NCBI RefSeq assembly: GCF_003432115.1
Contig: NZ_QWDC01000002.1
Coordinates: forward strand, 1,268,878 to 1,332,877
From: Mucilaginibacter conchicola
GTDB lineage: Bacteria; Bacteroidota; Bacteroidia; Sphingobacteriales; Sphingobacteriaceae
Direction: 5' to 3'
Length of the DNA: 64,000 nt
Shown one piece after another: positions 47,158 to 56,830 of this stretch. Within the stretch, counting starts at the first letter, position 1, and each line of letters begins with the position of its first letter. Made by a program: the position numbers and the translations under genes. Under the pieces are notes generated by a model, which ran no database searches, had not been told where the DNA came from, and saw nothing but the letters and a program-made list of their open reading frames with translations.

Positions 47158-49566
47158 ATGGTTATGAACGACAGAGATATACTTGCCCAAAAGCTCGATT
47201 TTACTTATAAAAAGCAGGATGATGTTGGTGAAGTAAGGCAACTGATAGCCATAGTTGTAAACTATTGGTATCTTTTTGTAGGGGGATTGATCCTGAGTAT
47301 CATCATTGCTTTTTTTGTTATCCAATACACGCCTAAACAATGGAATGTAATGGGTAAGATCATTATCGAGGATGAAAAAAATTCGCCATCGAAACTACTT
47401 ACCAACGGCGTAAGCTCCGATCTTTCTTCGCTTTTTGATATCAAGAGCAATTCGTATAACGAGGTGCGCGTGCTGGAATCACGCAACCTTTTGCGCCGGG
47501 TGATCACCGAGATGAACATCAATGTGCATGTTTACGATATGAATGGTTTGTTAAAAAAGGAACTGTATGATAATTCCCCCTTCAAGATCGTTTTGTCGCA
47601 CAACGAGGAGTTAAACCGATCGAGTAATTACAAGGTTACGGTTATTAATAACCAAACCTATCACCTGGTTGATGATGACAATGATATAGATTTAAATGGC
47701 TCGTTTGGTGTTCCGGTTAAGCTTCCGGATTATTCTATTACTCTTATTAAAACACCGGGGTTTAAACCCGAAGGCGATTACAGGATCGCTGTAAGGTCAA
47801 TAAAACGTGCTGAAAACGAGCTTGCTGCAAAATTTGGTGCATCGCTAAGCGATAAGCAATCAACTGTTATTGATGTTCAGCTAAATTATGGTAATTCGAA
47901 ACGCGGCGAGTTGATACTGCAAAAGTTTATGGAGTTGTACCTTAAAAACAATCTCTCTAACAAAGTACGTATGGCTGATAGTACCATTAAGTTTATAGAT
48001 AGCCGCCTAACCGTGGTAAGTGCTGAGCTGGGAAAGGTGGAAAAGAACCTGGAAACGTATAAGGTTAACAATAAAATATCAGACATTAACGCCCAATCAA
48101 AAGCACTTGTACAAGGTGCCAGCGATTATCAGCAAAAACTAAACGAGACCGAAGTACAGTTGGCCGTTGTGAACGACCTTTATAAATACGTTAGCAACGA
48201 GCGCAACGCGCAGGTGGTACCAAGTTCGCTTATCACCAAAGATATGTCGTTCGGTAGTGCCATTAATGCCTATAATGAAATGCTGCTGCGCCGTGAGCAA
48301 TTGCAACTGAATTTACAGGAATCGAGCTCGGTGATCAAAAACCTGGATCAACAGATAGAGACCGCCCGCAAAATGTTATTAACCAGCCTTAAGAGCTACA
48401 GGCATAGTTTAAACATATCACAATCGGCAATTGTAAGGCAAAATGCTGCAATAGGCAGCAAAATTGCCGATGCCCCCGTGAAAGAGCGTGTATATCTTGA
48501 TTACTCGAGGCAACAGAGCCTTAAGCAAGATCTGTACCTGTTCCTGCTTCAAAAAAGGGAAGAGACTGCTATCTCGCAAAAAGCCACCATCTCAAACTGC
48601 CGTATACTGGATAATGCTGAAAGTGATGAAGCCCCATTTGCGCCTAAAAAGTCATTTATCTACACTATTGCGTCTTTATTGGGTTTGTTTGCCCCAGCCG
48701 CAGGGCTTGGCCTAAAGCAGATAATGAACAACCGCATCAGCAAAAAAGATGATATTGAGAAACATACTACCGTTGCTGTTTTGGGCCAGATAAGCAAGAA
48801 TACGCACAAGCAAAAAATGCTGATCTACAATGAAGCCAGAACGGTTATCAGTGAAGAGATACGCGCCCTGCGCACCAACCTTAAGTATATAACAGATGGC
48901 GGAAAATCAAACGTTATCATGTTTACTTCCAGCATGAGCGGCGAGGGCAAATCATTTATATCACTTAATTTGGGTAACTCCATTGCGCTATCAGGCAAAA
49001 AAGTGGTGTTGCTTGAGTTGGATCTTCGTAAACCTAAATTGTTGAAATACCTGGGTACACAGGCTAATTACGGCTTTACCGATTATGTGATATCGCCGGA
49101 TAGGGATTGTATTGATGACCTTATCCACCCCTCAAATTTTAACGAGAATTTTTATTTCATCTCATCGGGCACCATACCGCCTAACCCTGCAGAGATGCTG
49201 ATGAGCCCCCGTTTAAAGGAGCTGATAGAAGAGTTAAGGGTGAAGTTTGATTACGTGATTATTGATACTGCCCCGGTTGGCCAGGTATCTGATGCGCTGG
49301 TTATAGAAGAGTTTGCCGATGTTACCTGCTATGTAATGCGACAAAATTATACCTACAAATCGCAACTAAACATTGTGAACGACCTGCAGAAGTATCGTAA
49401 AGTAAAACAGCTGTACCTGGTAGTGAATGATATTGAGCTAAATACCAATGGCATTACAGGCTATGGTTACGGCTATGGTAACTATAATAATTACCAGGAG
49501 ATTGAGGAGACTTACGGTAGCAAGCTATCTACCTTGATGAGGAAATTCAGGCCAAGTGTAAAATAG
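47158..49566 (+). CDS. wzc: polysaccharide tyrosine autokinase, chain-length regulator (Wzc type)
   Basis: Inner-membrane copolymerase with a cytoplasmic BY-kinase domain that controls polymer length and export. Start at ATG 47158 or 47164 (802 or 800 aa); an upstream TTG is less likely. N-terminal helix 33-55, a periplasmic coiled-coil region with Wzz and GNVR segments, second helix near 500-515, then the kinase: Walker A SSMSGEGKS (591-599), Walker A' VVLLELDLRKP (Glu in place of the usual Asp), Walker B YVIIDTAPVG. The C-terminus carries a tyrosine cluster (GYGYGYGNYNNYQEIEETYG) for autophosphorylation. First gene of the exopolysaccharide locus; the flippase gene follows after nine bases. 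Confidence 0.93.
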   Translation: MVMNDRDILAQKLDFTYKKQDDVGEVRQLIAIVVNYWYLFVGGLILSIIIAFFVIQYTPKQWNVMGKIIIEDEKNSPSKLLTNGVSSDLSSLFDIKSNSYNEVRVLESRNLLRRVITEMNINVHVYDMNGLLKKELYDNSPFKIVLSHNEELNRSSNYKVTVINNQTYHLVDDDNDIDLNGSFGVPVKLPDYSITLIKTPGFKPEGDYRIAVRSIKRAENELAAKFGASLSDKQSTVIDVQLNYGNSKRGELILQKFMELYLKNNLSNKVRMADSTIKFIDSRLTVVSAELGKVEKNLETYKVNNKISDINAQSKALVQGASDYQQKLNETEVQLAVVNDLYKYVSNERNAQVVPSSLITKDMSFGSAINAYNEMLLRREQLQLNLQESSSVIKNLDQQIETARKMLLTSLKSYRHSLNISQSAIVRQNAAIGSKIADAPVKERVYLDYSRQQSLKQDLYLFLLQKREETAISQKATISNCRILDNAESDEAPFAPKKSFIYTIASLLGLFAPAAGLGLKQIMNNRISKKDDIEKHTTVAVLGQISKNTHKQKMLIYNEARTVISEEIRALRTNLKYITDGGKSNVIMFTSSMSGEGKSFISLNLGNSIALSGKKVVLLELDLRKPKLLKYLGTQANYGFTDYVISPDRDCIDDLIHPSNFNENFYFISSGTIPPNPAEMLMSPRLKELIEELRVKFDYVIIDTAPVGQVSDALVIEEFADVTCYVMRQNYTYKSQLNIVNDLQKYRKVKQLYLVVNDIELNTNGITGYGYGYGNYNNYQEIEETYGSKLSTLMRKFRPSVK

Positions 49567-49575
49567 AGATAAGCT

Positions 49576-50937
49576 ATGTTGCAGACTATACAAACCGGTT
49601 TCCGCAGCTTTTTTACCAAAGGCCACGAGCGCTCGCTTAGGGCCAAGCGTAATATTTTTCAGTCGTTGCTGATAAAAACCGGCGGTGTGTTCTGTTCTTT
49701 CGCGCTTATACCGCTTACTATTAAATACGTAGGGGCAACCAATTATGGTGTTTGGCTTACGCTTAGCTCTATCATTAGTTGGGCCGCTTTGTTTGATCTT
49801 GGGTTGGGCAACGGGTTAAAAAATAAACTGGCCGAAGATATTGCCCTCAATAACCTTGATGAAGGTAAAACCCACATCAGTTCAACCTACGCTATCCTAA
49901 CGCTTATCTCAGTTATCCTGTTAACGGTGTTTTGTTTTATCAACCCTTACATTAACTGGCACAGCATTTTGAACGTGCCCGCAAATGAACTGACTAACCT
50001 TAACCATTTGGTGGCGGTCATCTTCATTTTCTTTTGCCTGCAATTCATTATCCAACTGATAAATACGGTGCTTACCGCTAACCAAAAACCGGCTTTGCCC
50101 GCCTTGCTAAGCGTATTGGGGCAAGCCTTTACCATTATAAGCGTTCTGTTCCTCATCAACTTTACGGCAAGCTCTTTAACTTATTTGGTTTATGTGGTTA
50201 CCGGTATCCCGCTGATGGTTTTGCTGGTGGCCAGCATTTGGTTTTATAAAGGTGTGTACAAGCCCATAGCGCCAGGCTTTAAAGCAGTAAACGCAAAATA
50301 TGCCCGGCAGCTGATCTCTGCCGGCGGGGCTTTTTTTATTATCCAAATAGGCACACTGGTACTTTACGAGACCGATAACATCGTTATCACGCAGCTATTT
50401 AGCCCTAAAGATGTAACCACATTTAATATAGCGTACAAGCTGTTCTCGGTTGTGTTGATGTTCTTTGTGATGATCATTACACCCTTCTGGAGCGCATTTA
50501 CAGAGGCTTATGTGAAAAGAGATTACGACTGGATAAAACTAACCCTCAACAAAATGAATAAGCTTTGGCTGGGGTTAAGTATGTGTACTGTGTTACTGTT
50601 GGTTTGCTCGCCCATTATTTACAGGTTATGGCTGGGCGAGGAAATGGTTGTTCCGTTCACACTGTCATTGGCTATGTGCGGGTATACTATTGCGTTAATA
50701 TGGCAGGCTATATATGTGCAGTTTCTTAACGGTATCAGCAAAATACGCCTGCAATTGTACCTAAGCATTTTTTGTGCGCTCATTAATATCCCATTGTCAA
50801 TTGTGATGGGTAGGTATTGGGGGCTGGCTGGCGTTACTACATCAAACACCATTATTTTTCTGATAATGGGGGTAGCATTTTCATTACAAACAAAAAGAAT
50901 TATAAACGGCACCGCTACGGGGATATACAATATGTGA
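49576..50937 (+). CDS. wzx: polysaccharide flippase (Wzx type)
   Basis: MATE/PST-superfamily membrane protein of 453 aa with about twelve helices, N-terminal motif GGVFCSFALIPLTIKYVGATNY and WLTLSSIISWAALFDLGLGNGLKN typical of oligosaccharide flippases. It would move lipid-linked repeat units across the inner membrane. Located nine bases after the Wzc kinase gene and 22 bases before an acyltransferase gene, clearly in one operon. Confidence 0.9.
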   Translation: MLQTIQTGFRSFFTKGHERSLRAKRNIFQSLLIKTGGVFCSFALIPLTIKYVGATNYGVWLTLSSIISWAALFDLGLGNGLKNKLAEDIALNNLDEGKTHISSTYAILTLISVILLTVFCFINPYINWHSILNVPANELTNLNHLVAVIFIFFCLQFIIQLINTVLTANQKPALPALLSVLGQAFTIISVLFLINFTASSLTYLVYVVTGIPLMVLLVASIWFYKGVYKPIAPGFKAVNAKYARQLISAGGAFFIIQIGTLVLYETDNIVITQLFSPKDVTTFNIAYKLFSVVLMFFVMIITPFWSAFTEAYVKRDYDWIKLTLNKMNKLWLGLSMCTVLLLVCSPIIYRLWLGEEMVVPFTLSLAMCGYTIALIWQAIYVQFLNGISKIRLQLYLSIFCALINIPLSIVMGRYWGLAGVTTSNTIIFLIMGVAFSLQTKRIINGTATGIYNM

Positions 50938-50959
50938 AGGCGCTAAAGAAGGGTTAATA

Positions 50960-51595
50960 ATGGCTATAATACACTACATACGGAAAGCTTACAGAGGGAT
51001 GCGTGTAGTTTACTACCAAACTGCGCGGGTTTATTCGCATGCAGTTACCACCTTCAAATTTCATCTTAACGGTGTTCAGTTCAGTAGTGATTTTGTAGGG
51101 TTTGGCATTCCTATCCTTGATATAAATATGGGGGGAAAGTTTACTATTGGCAAACGCTTTTGGTTCAACAGCGGTAAATACCATGCTATGGGCGGCAGGC
51201 AGCAGCAATGCTATTTTGTGGCAGCCAAGGGTGCCGAAATATGCATAGGCGATAATGTAGGTGTAACATCTATAGCCATCATTTGCCATAACCGTATCAG
51301 TATTGGCAACAACGTAAAAATTGGCATTAACACAGTTATTTACGATACCGATTTCCACTCGCTTGATGCCCGCATCCGTAACCAGATACCTGAGAGTATT
51401 GAGGGGGTAAGATCAAAACCCGTTACCATCAAAGATGGCGCTTTCATTGGTGGGCACACTACTATTTTAAAGGGGGTAACCATTGGCAAAAATGCCATTG
51501 TGGGGGCTGGTTCGGTAGTTTTTAAAGACATACCCGACGAGCAGGTTTGGGCCGGCAACCCCGCTGCCTATGTAAAGGATAATACCTACAATTAA
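50960..51595 (+). CDS. hexapeptide-repeat acyltransferase (1 of 4)
   Basis: Left-handed beta-helix O-acyltransferase of 211 aa. Hexapeptide repeats run from about residue 80: ICIGDNVGVTSIAIICH, ISIGNNVKIGINTVIYDTDFHSL (catalytic-type His in DFHSL), GAFIGGHTTILKGVTIGKNAIVGAGSVV. It would add acetyl or another acyl group to a sugar of the repeat unit. In the exopolysaccharide operon between flippase and polymerase. It resembles the minus-strand enzyme at 57370 in size and layout. Confidence 0.88.
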   Translation: MAIIHYIRKAYRGMRVVYYQTARVYSHAVTTFKFHLNGVQFSSDFVGFGIPILDINMGGKFTIGKRFWFNSGKYHAMGGRQQQCYFVAAKGAEICIGDNVGVTSIAIICHNRISIGNNVKIGINTVIYDTDFHSLDARIRNQIPESIEGVRSKPVTIKDGAFIGGHTTILKGVTIGKNAIVGAGSVVFKDIPDEQVWAGNPAAYVKDNTYN

Positions 51596-51605
51596 CAATA
51601 AAGCC

Positions 51606-52874
51606 ATGAGAGAAAAGCTTTTTTCGACTTTACTACTTGTGCTGGTTGTTGCATCGTTCTTCCACATGCAGGCCATTGTTATTGGTGTATCAGCCATTGT
51701 TATTGCCATGCCTTTAAAAAGGCATGTAGCAGCATTAAAGCTGATAAGGCTATTTGCCATCTTGATCATTCCGGTGGTGTTGGGGTTATTTGCCGGCTTC
51801 TCTAATAACAACTATCTTATTTTAAAAGATTTCTATTATTTTTTGCTGCCGGTGATATTCATACTGGCAGGCATTCTGCTTGCCTGCAGGTTAGAGATAG
51901 GCGTATTCCTGAAAACGCTTATATACGCCGGCGTGCTTACCTCATTGTTGGTTACATCCATCTCCGTTTATTACATGGGCATGGGTTCCCTCTCTGATCC
52001 GTATTCTGCACATTATGCCATTGGTATTGTTGGTACGCCGGGGCCACCCATTGCGTTGGCCGCTTTGCTGCTCACCAGGAAATTCAATATCAAATTATTT
52101 AGTAAGTTCTATTTTAACCTGTTTGTAGCCATAAATGCCTTCGGGATATATATGTGTGCATCTCGTACCTATCTCATTATCACCCTTTGCTTTGTGATGC
52201 TGTTGGTAGCCGATAAATTGAAAAGGCAATGGGTGTTGCCGGTATCGTTCATTGTTATTGTATTGATTTCGTTACTGCCGCTTGATATTTTTAGGCCCAA
52301 CCAATCATCAACATCGTTTATAGATAAAATATTGGGGTCGTTCAACGAACTCAGTATTGGTAACTACAGTACCGAAGAAGATATCAATACCAAGTACCGG
52401 GGCTACGAATCATTTATGGCACTTAACCAGTATATGGAAGGTGATACCAAAGACTGGATCTTCGGTGGCCTGGGCAAGTTGGTTGACCTGAAGACCTTCC
52501 TGCGCCTGGGCGAGGATACCGACTACGAATTTATCCCCGTGCTGCACAATGGCTGGCTCTATCTGCTGATAAAGACAGGCGTTATGGGTATAGTGGCCTA
52601 TCTGTTTGTATTTGCAAGGCTTACGGTAACCAACTGGCGCAAGTATGCCAGCGCAGATTATCCGCCGGCTATACGGTTGTTTGCGGCGCTTACCGTTGGC
52701 TGTATTTTTAGCCTTTTCCTTACCAATTATATTATAACAGCCTTTTTTAATGTAGAGATGAGCATCCTGATGGTAACATTGGGATATAGCTATCTCAACT
52801 TTAACTACCTGCTGTCTCTTAATGAAAGTGCCGGAGAGCCTGCTGAGCCATCTGTAAACCAATTTGCCTATTAG
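51606..52874 (+). CDS. wzy: O-antigen ligase/polymerase-like membrane protein (Wzy type)
   Basis: A 422-aa membrane protein with ten or more helices and one large loop (about 240-305, containing NEDINTKYRGYESF-like sequence and GGLGKLVDL) between helices, the layout of Wzy polymerases and WaaL ligases. The neighbourhood of flippase and glycosyltransferases favours the polymerase role. Such proteins are too divergent for a firm name from sequence alone. The next gene starts four bases after its stop. Confidence 0.78.
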   Translation: MREKLFSTLLLVLVVASFFHMQAIVIGVSAIVIAMPLKRHVAALKLIRLFAILIIPVVLGLFAGFSNNNYLILKDFYYFLLPVIFILAGILLACRLEIGVFLKTLIYAGVLTSLLVTSISVYYMGMGSLSDPYSAHYAIGIVGTPGPPIALAALLLTRKFNIKLFSKFYFNLFVAINAFGIYMCASRTYLIITLCFVMLLVADKLKRQWVLPVSFIVIVLISLLPLDIFRPNQSSTSFIDKILGSFNELSIGNYSTEEDINTKYRGYESFMALNQYMEGDTKDWIFGGLGKLVDLKTFLRLGEDTDYEFIPVLHNGWLYLLIKTGVMGIVAYLFVFARLTVTNWRKYASADYPPAIRLFAALTVGCIFSLFLTNYIITAFFNVEMSILMVTLGYSYLNFNYLLSLNESAGEPAEPSVNQFAY

Positions 52875-52878
52875 CCCT

Positions 52879-53658
52879 ATGAATACACAAAACTATACAG
52901 CCAACCCCAAAGTAAGCATCATAACAACGGTGCGTAACGCGGTGGATACCATAGAGCAAACCATCCTTAGCGTGCTTAATCAAACGTACAGGAATATAGA
53001 GTATATCATTATTGATGGTGGCTCAACCGATGGCACGCTGGAGATTATTGAAAAGTATCGCGATAACATAGCGGTTATATTGAGCGAACCTGATAAAGGC
53101 ATCGCCGATGGTTTTAACAAAGGCATTGCCCGTGCTACCGGCCAATGGATAGGAATGATAAATGCTGACGACTGGTACACCCAAGATGCTGTAGAGCTGA
53201 TGATGATAAACACCTATGCTAATGATGATGTATGCTGCGCCAATTTGCTGCTGATAGGTGATAACGGTTTTAAGCGTATCAAAAAAAGTAAGATAGGCTG
53301 GCTTAACTACGGCATGTATATTATGCATCCAACCTGTTTTGTGAAAGCCACTGTTTATAAATCTGTTGGGGGCTATGATCTTACTTATAAAATAGCCATG
53401 GATTTTGATATGTTCCTGCGGATAAAACATGCCGATTACCGCATAAAGCATATTGATGAGCACATTGCCTGCATGCGCACCTTTGGGGTAAGTAACGATG
53501 TTAAGAAAATGCATGCCGAGGAACTTGCCGTTATGAAACGCAACCTGCACTGGAGCAGTTTCTTTTTTGCCAGCCTGTTTAACCAGTTAAACCGATTACG
53601 CTGGCGCTTGTGGTATAAAGACCCTTTCCGTATAGCAAAAACGCCTGCCATATTTTGA
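52879..53658 (+). CDS. glycosyltransferase family 2
   Basis: GT-A inverting glycosyltransferase of 259 aa from the ATG at 52879 (MNTQNYTANPKVSIIT); an in-frame TTG 15 bases upstream would overlap the previous gene. Motifs: VSIITTVRNAVDTIEQTILS, IIDGGSTDGT, KGIADGFNKGI, metal-binding INADD (about 99-103). No membrane helix; peripheral inner-membrane enzyme. Adds one sugar of the exopolysaccharide repeat unit; donor and acceptor unknown. Confidence 0.93.
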   Translation: MNTQNYTANPKVSIITTVRNAVDTIEQTILSVLNQTYRNIEYIIIDGGSTDGTLEIIEKYRDNIAVILSEPDKGIADGFNKGIARATGQWIGMINADDWYTQDAVELMMINTYANDDVCCANLLLIGDNGFKRIKKSKIGWLNYGMYIMHPTCFVKATVYKSVGGYDLTYKIAMDFDMFLRIKHADYRIKHIDEHIACMRTFGVSNDVKKMHAEELAVMKRNLHWSSFFFASLFNQLNRLRWRLWYKDPFRIAKTPAIF

Positions 53659-54959
53659 AAAAAAAACTCCTCATATCAGCCTATGCAATATCCCCAACAA
53701 GAGGATCAGAATATGCTGCGGCCTGGAATACGGTTACGCACCTGGCTGCTGAGCATGAACTATGGGTACTCTACGGTATGTCTGACAACCACATGGGCGA
53801 TACCCAAACCTTGAAAGGTTATATTGAAGATAACCCCATGCGTCATGTGCATTTTGTTGAAGTAAGGGCAGGGTGGCTGGCAAAAGCTATTAACCTGCTA
53901 AATAAGGCGGGGTTTGGCTGGTTCTTCTATTTTGCATATTATTTGTGGCAAAAGCGGGCGTTAAGAGCAGCTCAGGAAATTGTAAAAACTGTTGATATTG
54001 ATGTAGTACATCAACTTGGCCCAATAGGCTTCCGCGAGCCGGGCTTTTTGGCAGGGTTGGGCAAGCCATTAGTATGGGGGCCGATAGGCGGAATGAAAAT
54101 AATGGACAGCCGGTTTATTGCATTGCTGCCTTTTAAAGCGAGGATGAAATTTACTATCAAGAATTTCATAAACAGGTACCAGTTGGGGCACTCGCACCGT
54201 ATAAAGTCCGCGTTTAAGAATGCTGACGTGCTGATAGCTGCCACACGCCTGGGCCAGCAAACCATCAAACAATATTTTGATCGCGATAGCTTTTACCTGC
54301 CCGAGCAGGGAATAGGCGGTAATGTGTTACCCTGCGTAAACCGGTACAACAATATAGAGCAGCAGGATGTGCACCTGGTGTGGAGCGGCAGCTTAATTGA
54401 ACGCAAAAATCTTAAAATGTGCCTGGATGCCTTATCTGCAGTGGCTAAGAAAAATTGGGAGCTGCATGTATTGGGTGATGGCCCGCTGCGAAAAACATTG
54501 GAGCATTACGCTGCCCAAAAAGGTTTGGCAGATAAAGTAACCTTTCATGGCCATTTGCCACGAAGAGAGGCTTTGCGAGTTATGGCCGATGCACACCTGC
54601 ACATTATCACCAGTATAGGCGAAGATAACCCTGCGGTAATTTTTGAGGCCATGGGTAATGGTATACCTACGCTAACTATAGATCATTGCGGTATGGGCGA
54701 TGTGATATGCTGTAAATGCGGCGTTAAGGTACCGGTTGATAGCTATGAGAATATGCTGCAACGAATGAGTTCAGTTTTGAATATACTGCTTACCAATACA
54801 AAAATATTGGTTGATATGCACCAAAGCACCCTATTGTGCGCTAACGAGCATAAGTGGGATAAGCGACTTAAGAAGTTGAACAATATTTATGATGAGGCCA
54901 TCGCTACACACAACCAGCGAAGCATGTACATGAGCGGTAATCATTTAACGATGGTTTGA
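53655..54959 (+). CDS. glycosyltransferase family 4 (1)
   Basis: GT-B enzyme of 434 aa. It starts with a TTG that overlaps the previous stop (TTGA), giving MKKKLLISAYAISPTRGSEY. C-terminal UDP-sugar domain: LVWSGSLIERKNLKMCLDAL, HVLGDGPLRKTLE, HGHLPRREALRVMADAHLHI and EDNPAVIFEAMGNGIPTLT (the E-x7-E segment). Retaining transferase in repeat-unit assembly. The last bases are followed directly by the next GT gene. Confidence 0.92.
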   Translation: MKKKLLISAYAISPTRGSEYAAAWNTVTHLAAEHELWVLYGMSDNHMGDTQTLKGYIEDNPMRHVHFVEVRAGWLAKAINLLNKAGFGWFFYFAYYLWQKRALRAAQEIVKTVDIDVVHQLGPIGFREPGFLAGLGKPLVWGPIGGMKIMDSRFIALLPFKARMKFTIKNFINRYQLGHSHRIKSAFKNADVLIAATRLGQQTIKQYFDRDSFYLPEQGIGGNVLPCVNRYNNIEQQDVHLVWSGSLIERKNLKMCLDALSAVAKKNWELHVLGDGPLRKTLEHYAAQKGLADKVTFHGHLPRREALRVMADAHLHIITSIGEDNPAVIFEAMGNGIPTLTIDHCGMGDVICCKCGVKVPVDSYENMLQRMSSVLNILLTNTKILVDMHQSTLLCANEHKWDKRLKKLNNIYDEAIATHNQRSMYMSGNHLTMV

Positions 54960-54960
54960 T

Positions 54961-56097
54961 ATGGGCAACATAACCGGAAAGATAAATGTAGGGATTGATG
55001 CCAAGTGGTTTTTCAGCGGGCCACCAAGCGGCAACATGGTGGTGAAAAATCTGGTTAATGAAATGATACTGCATAACCGAGATCGCTTTAACCTGCATTT
55101 ACTCATTAACAGTAAAGACAGTAAGCAGGCAGCAGCGTATTTTCCGGCAGGGGTTAATCTGATCCAACTGCCTGCTGTTCCAAATATGCTATCCAACTTG
55201 TTGCTGGTGCCATTGGCAGCTATGCGTTATAATTTAAAAACGGTACTGTTCCAGAATTTCGCCAGCACCTGGCCGGGCAAACTTCACAAAATAGCCTACA
55301 TCCACGATGTGTTGTTTCTGGACTACCCTGAGTACTATACCAAAACAGAGCGTTTTTACTTTAAGCAAATGAAACGGCTGGCATCTAAAGCAAATAATAT
55401 CATTGCTATATCAGCTTCAGAAAAAGAGCGTTTAATAGCTAATGATTTTGCCGGTAACGCCGATATTAACGTGGTTTACCATGGTATAAATGACAGCTTT
55501 AAGCCGGTTGGAAGCTATGCTGCGGATGAGGTTTATGCTATTATAAACAGGTATCAACTCCCTGCCAAATACCTGCTATTTGTTGGCCGGGTTAATATCC
55601 GCAAGAACTTGCTGAACCTTGTTAAAGCAATAAGTTTCGTTGATGATAAAAGCATCCCATTGTTAATTGTTGGCGAAAAGAATAACCAGAACGCCGAACT
55701 GGAGAAACTTATTAACGAAGAGCAATTGGGGCACAGGATCCTGATCATAGGTCATGTACCCGAGAATGACCTGCAGTTGATCTACGCCTGCGCTACTATT
55801 TTCTGTTTTCCTTCCTATGCCGAAGGTTTTGGTTTGCCGCCGCTTGAAGCCATGAAATGTGGTGTGCCGGTAGTAACATCAGACCGTACTGCCATGCCCG
55901 AGGTTTGTGGCGATGCTGCCGTGTATATAGACCCGGATAACCCACATGATATGGCCCGCAAAATAAACGCGTTATTGAATAATACTGAACTATATAACGA
56001 CAAGGTAAAGCGGGGGCTGGAACGGGCCGCAAATTTTATATGGGCCAAATCGGCACAGCAGATCTTAACCATAATTGAAGAAACCAGTGTTAGTTGA
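54961..56097 (+). CDS. glycosyltransferase family 4 (2)
   Basis: GT-B enzyme of 378 aa that starts one base after the preceding stop. Motifs: GIDAKWFFSGPPSGNMVVKN at the N-terminus, KIAYIHDVLFLDYPEYY in the middle, then LLFVGRVNIRKNLLNLVKAI, ILIIGHVPENDLQLIYACAT and YAEGFGLPPLEAMKCGVPVV (the EGFGLPxLE donor-site motif). Related to mannosyltransferases of the WbaZ kind by motif pattern. Its end overlaps the next gene by 11 or 23 bases. Confidence 0.93.
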   Translation: MGNITGKINVGIDAKWFFSGPPSGNMVVKNLVNEMILHNRDRFNLHLLINSKDSKQAAAYFPAGVNLIQLPAVPNMLSNLLLVPLAAMRYNLKTVLFQNFASTWPGKLHKIAYIHDVLFLDYPEYYTKTERFYFKQMKRLASKANNIIAISASEKERLIANDFAGNADINVVYHGINDSFKPVGSYAADEVYAIINRYQLPAKYLLFVGRVNIRKNLLNLVKAISFVDDKSIPLLIVGEKNNQNAELEKLINEEQLGHRILIIGHVPENDLQLIYACATIFCFPSYAEGFGLPPLEAMKCGVPVVTSDRTAMPEVCGDAAVYIDPDNPHDMARKINALLNNTELYNDKVKRGLERAANFIWAKSAQQILTIIEETSVS

Positions 56098-56821
56098 AAA
56101 ATTGATACGAACCATAAAGCGCAATCCCAACTATAAATGGGAAAGCGACCATAGCCCCCGCGACCTGGCCATTGTGCTATGGGGAAGGGCAAGGCAAATG
56201 CTGCGTGGTATGCTGGTTAAGCTTTTTGTACGCTCAGATGGTTTTATGTTTGTAGGTACCGGTGTAAAGATCAAACACGGGCATCTGATATCAGCAGGAA
56301 AAAATCTTATTCTTGAAGATGGCGTTTATCTTAATGGTTTATCAGCCAACGGCATCAGGATAAAAGATAATGTAAGCATTGCACGCAATAGCACTATACT
56401 TTGTACAGGTGTTATAGCGCATAAAGGCACCGGCGTAAATATAGGCAACAACTGCGGCATTAATACAGGCGTTTTTATTGGCGGGCAGGGAGGTGTTACA
56501 ATCGGCAACGATGTAATTATTGGCCCCGGCGCTAAAATATTCTCTGAGAACCATGAGTATTGCCATCCAGATATCATCATTAAAAACCAAGGGGTAACCC
56601 GTAAAGGCGTTGTGATACAAGATAATTGCTGGATAGGCGCTAATGTAATAATCCTTGATGGTGTAACGGTGGGCGAGGGCTGCGTAATTGCAGCCGGTAG
56701 TGTGGTAATAAAGTCTGTTCCGGCAAATTCGGTAGTGGGCGGGGTGCCTGCAAAGGTAATAAAAGGCAGGGTAGCGGGAGTAGAGCCGACGTTAATAAAA
56801 GAAGAATTAAAAATCGCATAA
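56075..56821 (+). CDS. hexapeptide-repeat acyltransferase (2 of 4)
   Basis: Left-handed beta-helix acyltransferase of 248 aa. The start is a TTG at 56075 or a GTG at 56087; no ATG is available nearby. Repeats cover about residues 75-235: ISAGKNLILEDGVYLNGL, VNIGNNCGINTGVFIGGQGG, VTIGNDVIIGPGAKIFSENH (catalytic-type His, NHEY), and CWIGANVIILDGVTVGEGC. Typical of serine- or galactoside-acetyltransferase-like enzymes of capsule loci. Confidence 0.9.
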   Translation: MKKPVLVEKLIRTIKRNPNYKWESDHSPRDLAIVLWGRARQMLRGMLVKLFVRSDGFMFVGTGVKIKHGHLISAGKNLILEDGVYLNGLSANGIRIKDNVSIARNSTILCTGVIAHKGTGVNIGNNCGINTGVFIGGQGGVTIGNDVIIGPGAKIFSENHEYCHPDIIIKNQGVTRKGVVIQDNCWIGANVIILDGVTVGEGCVIAAGSVVIKSVPANSVVGGVPAKVIKGRVAGVEPTLIKEELKIA

Positions 56822-56830
56822 ACTTTCACC

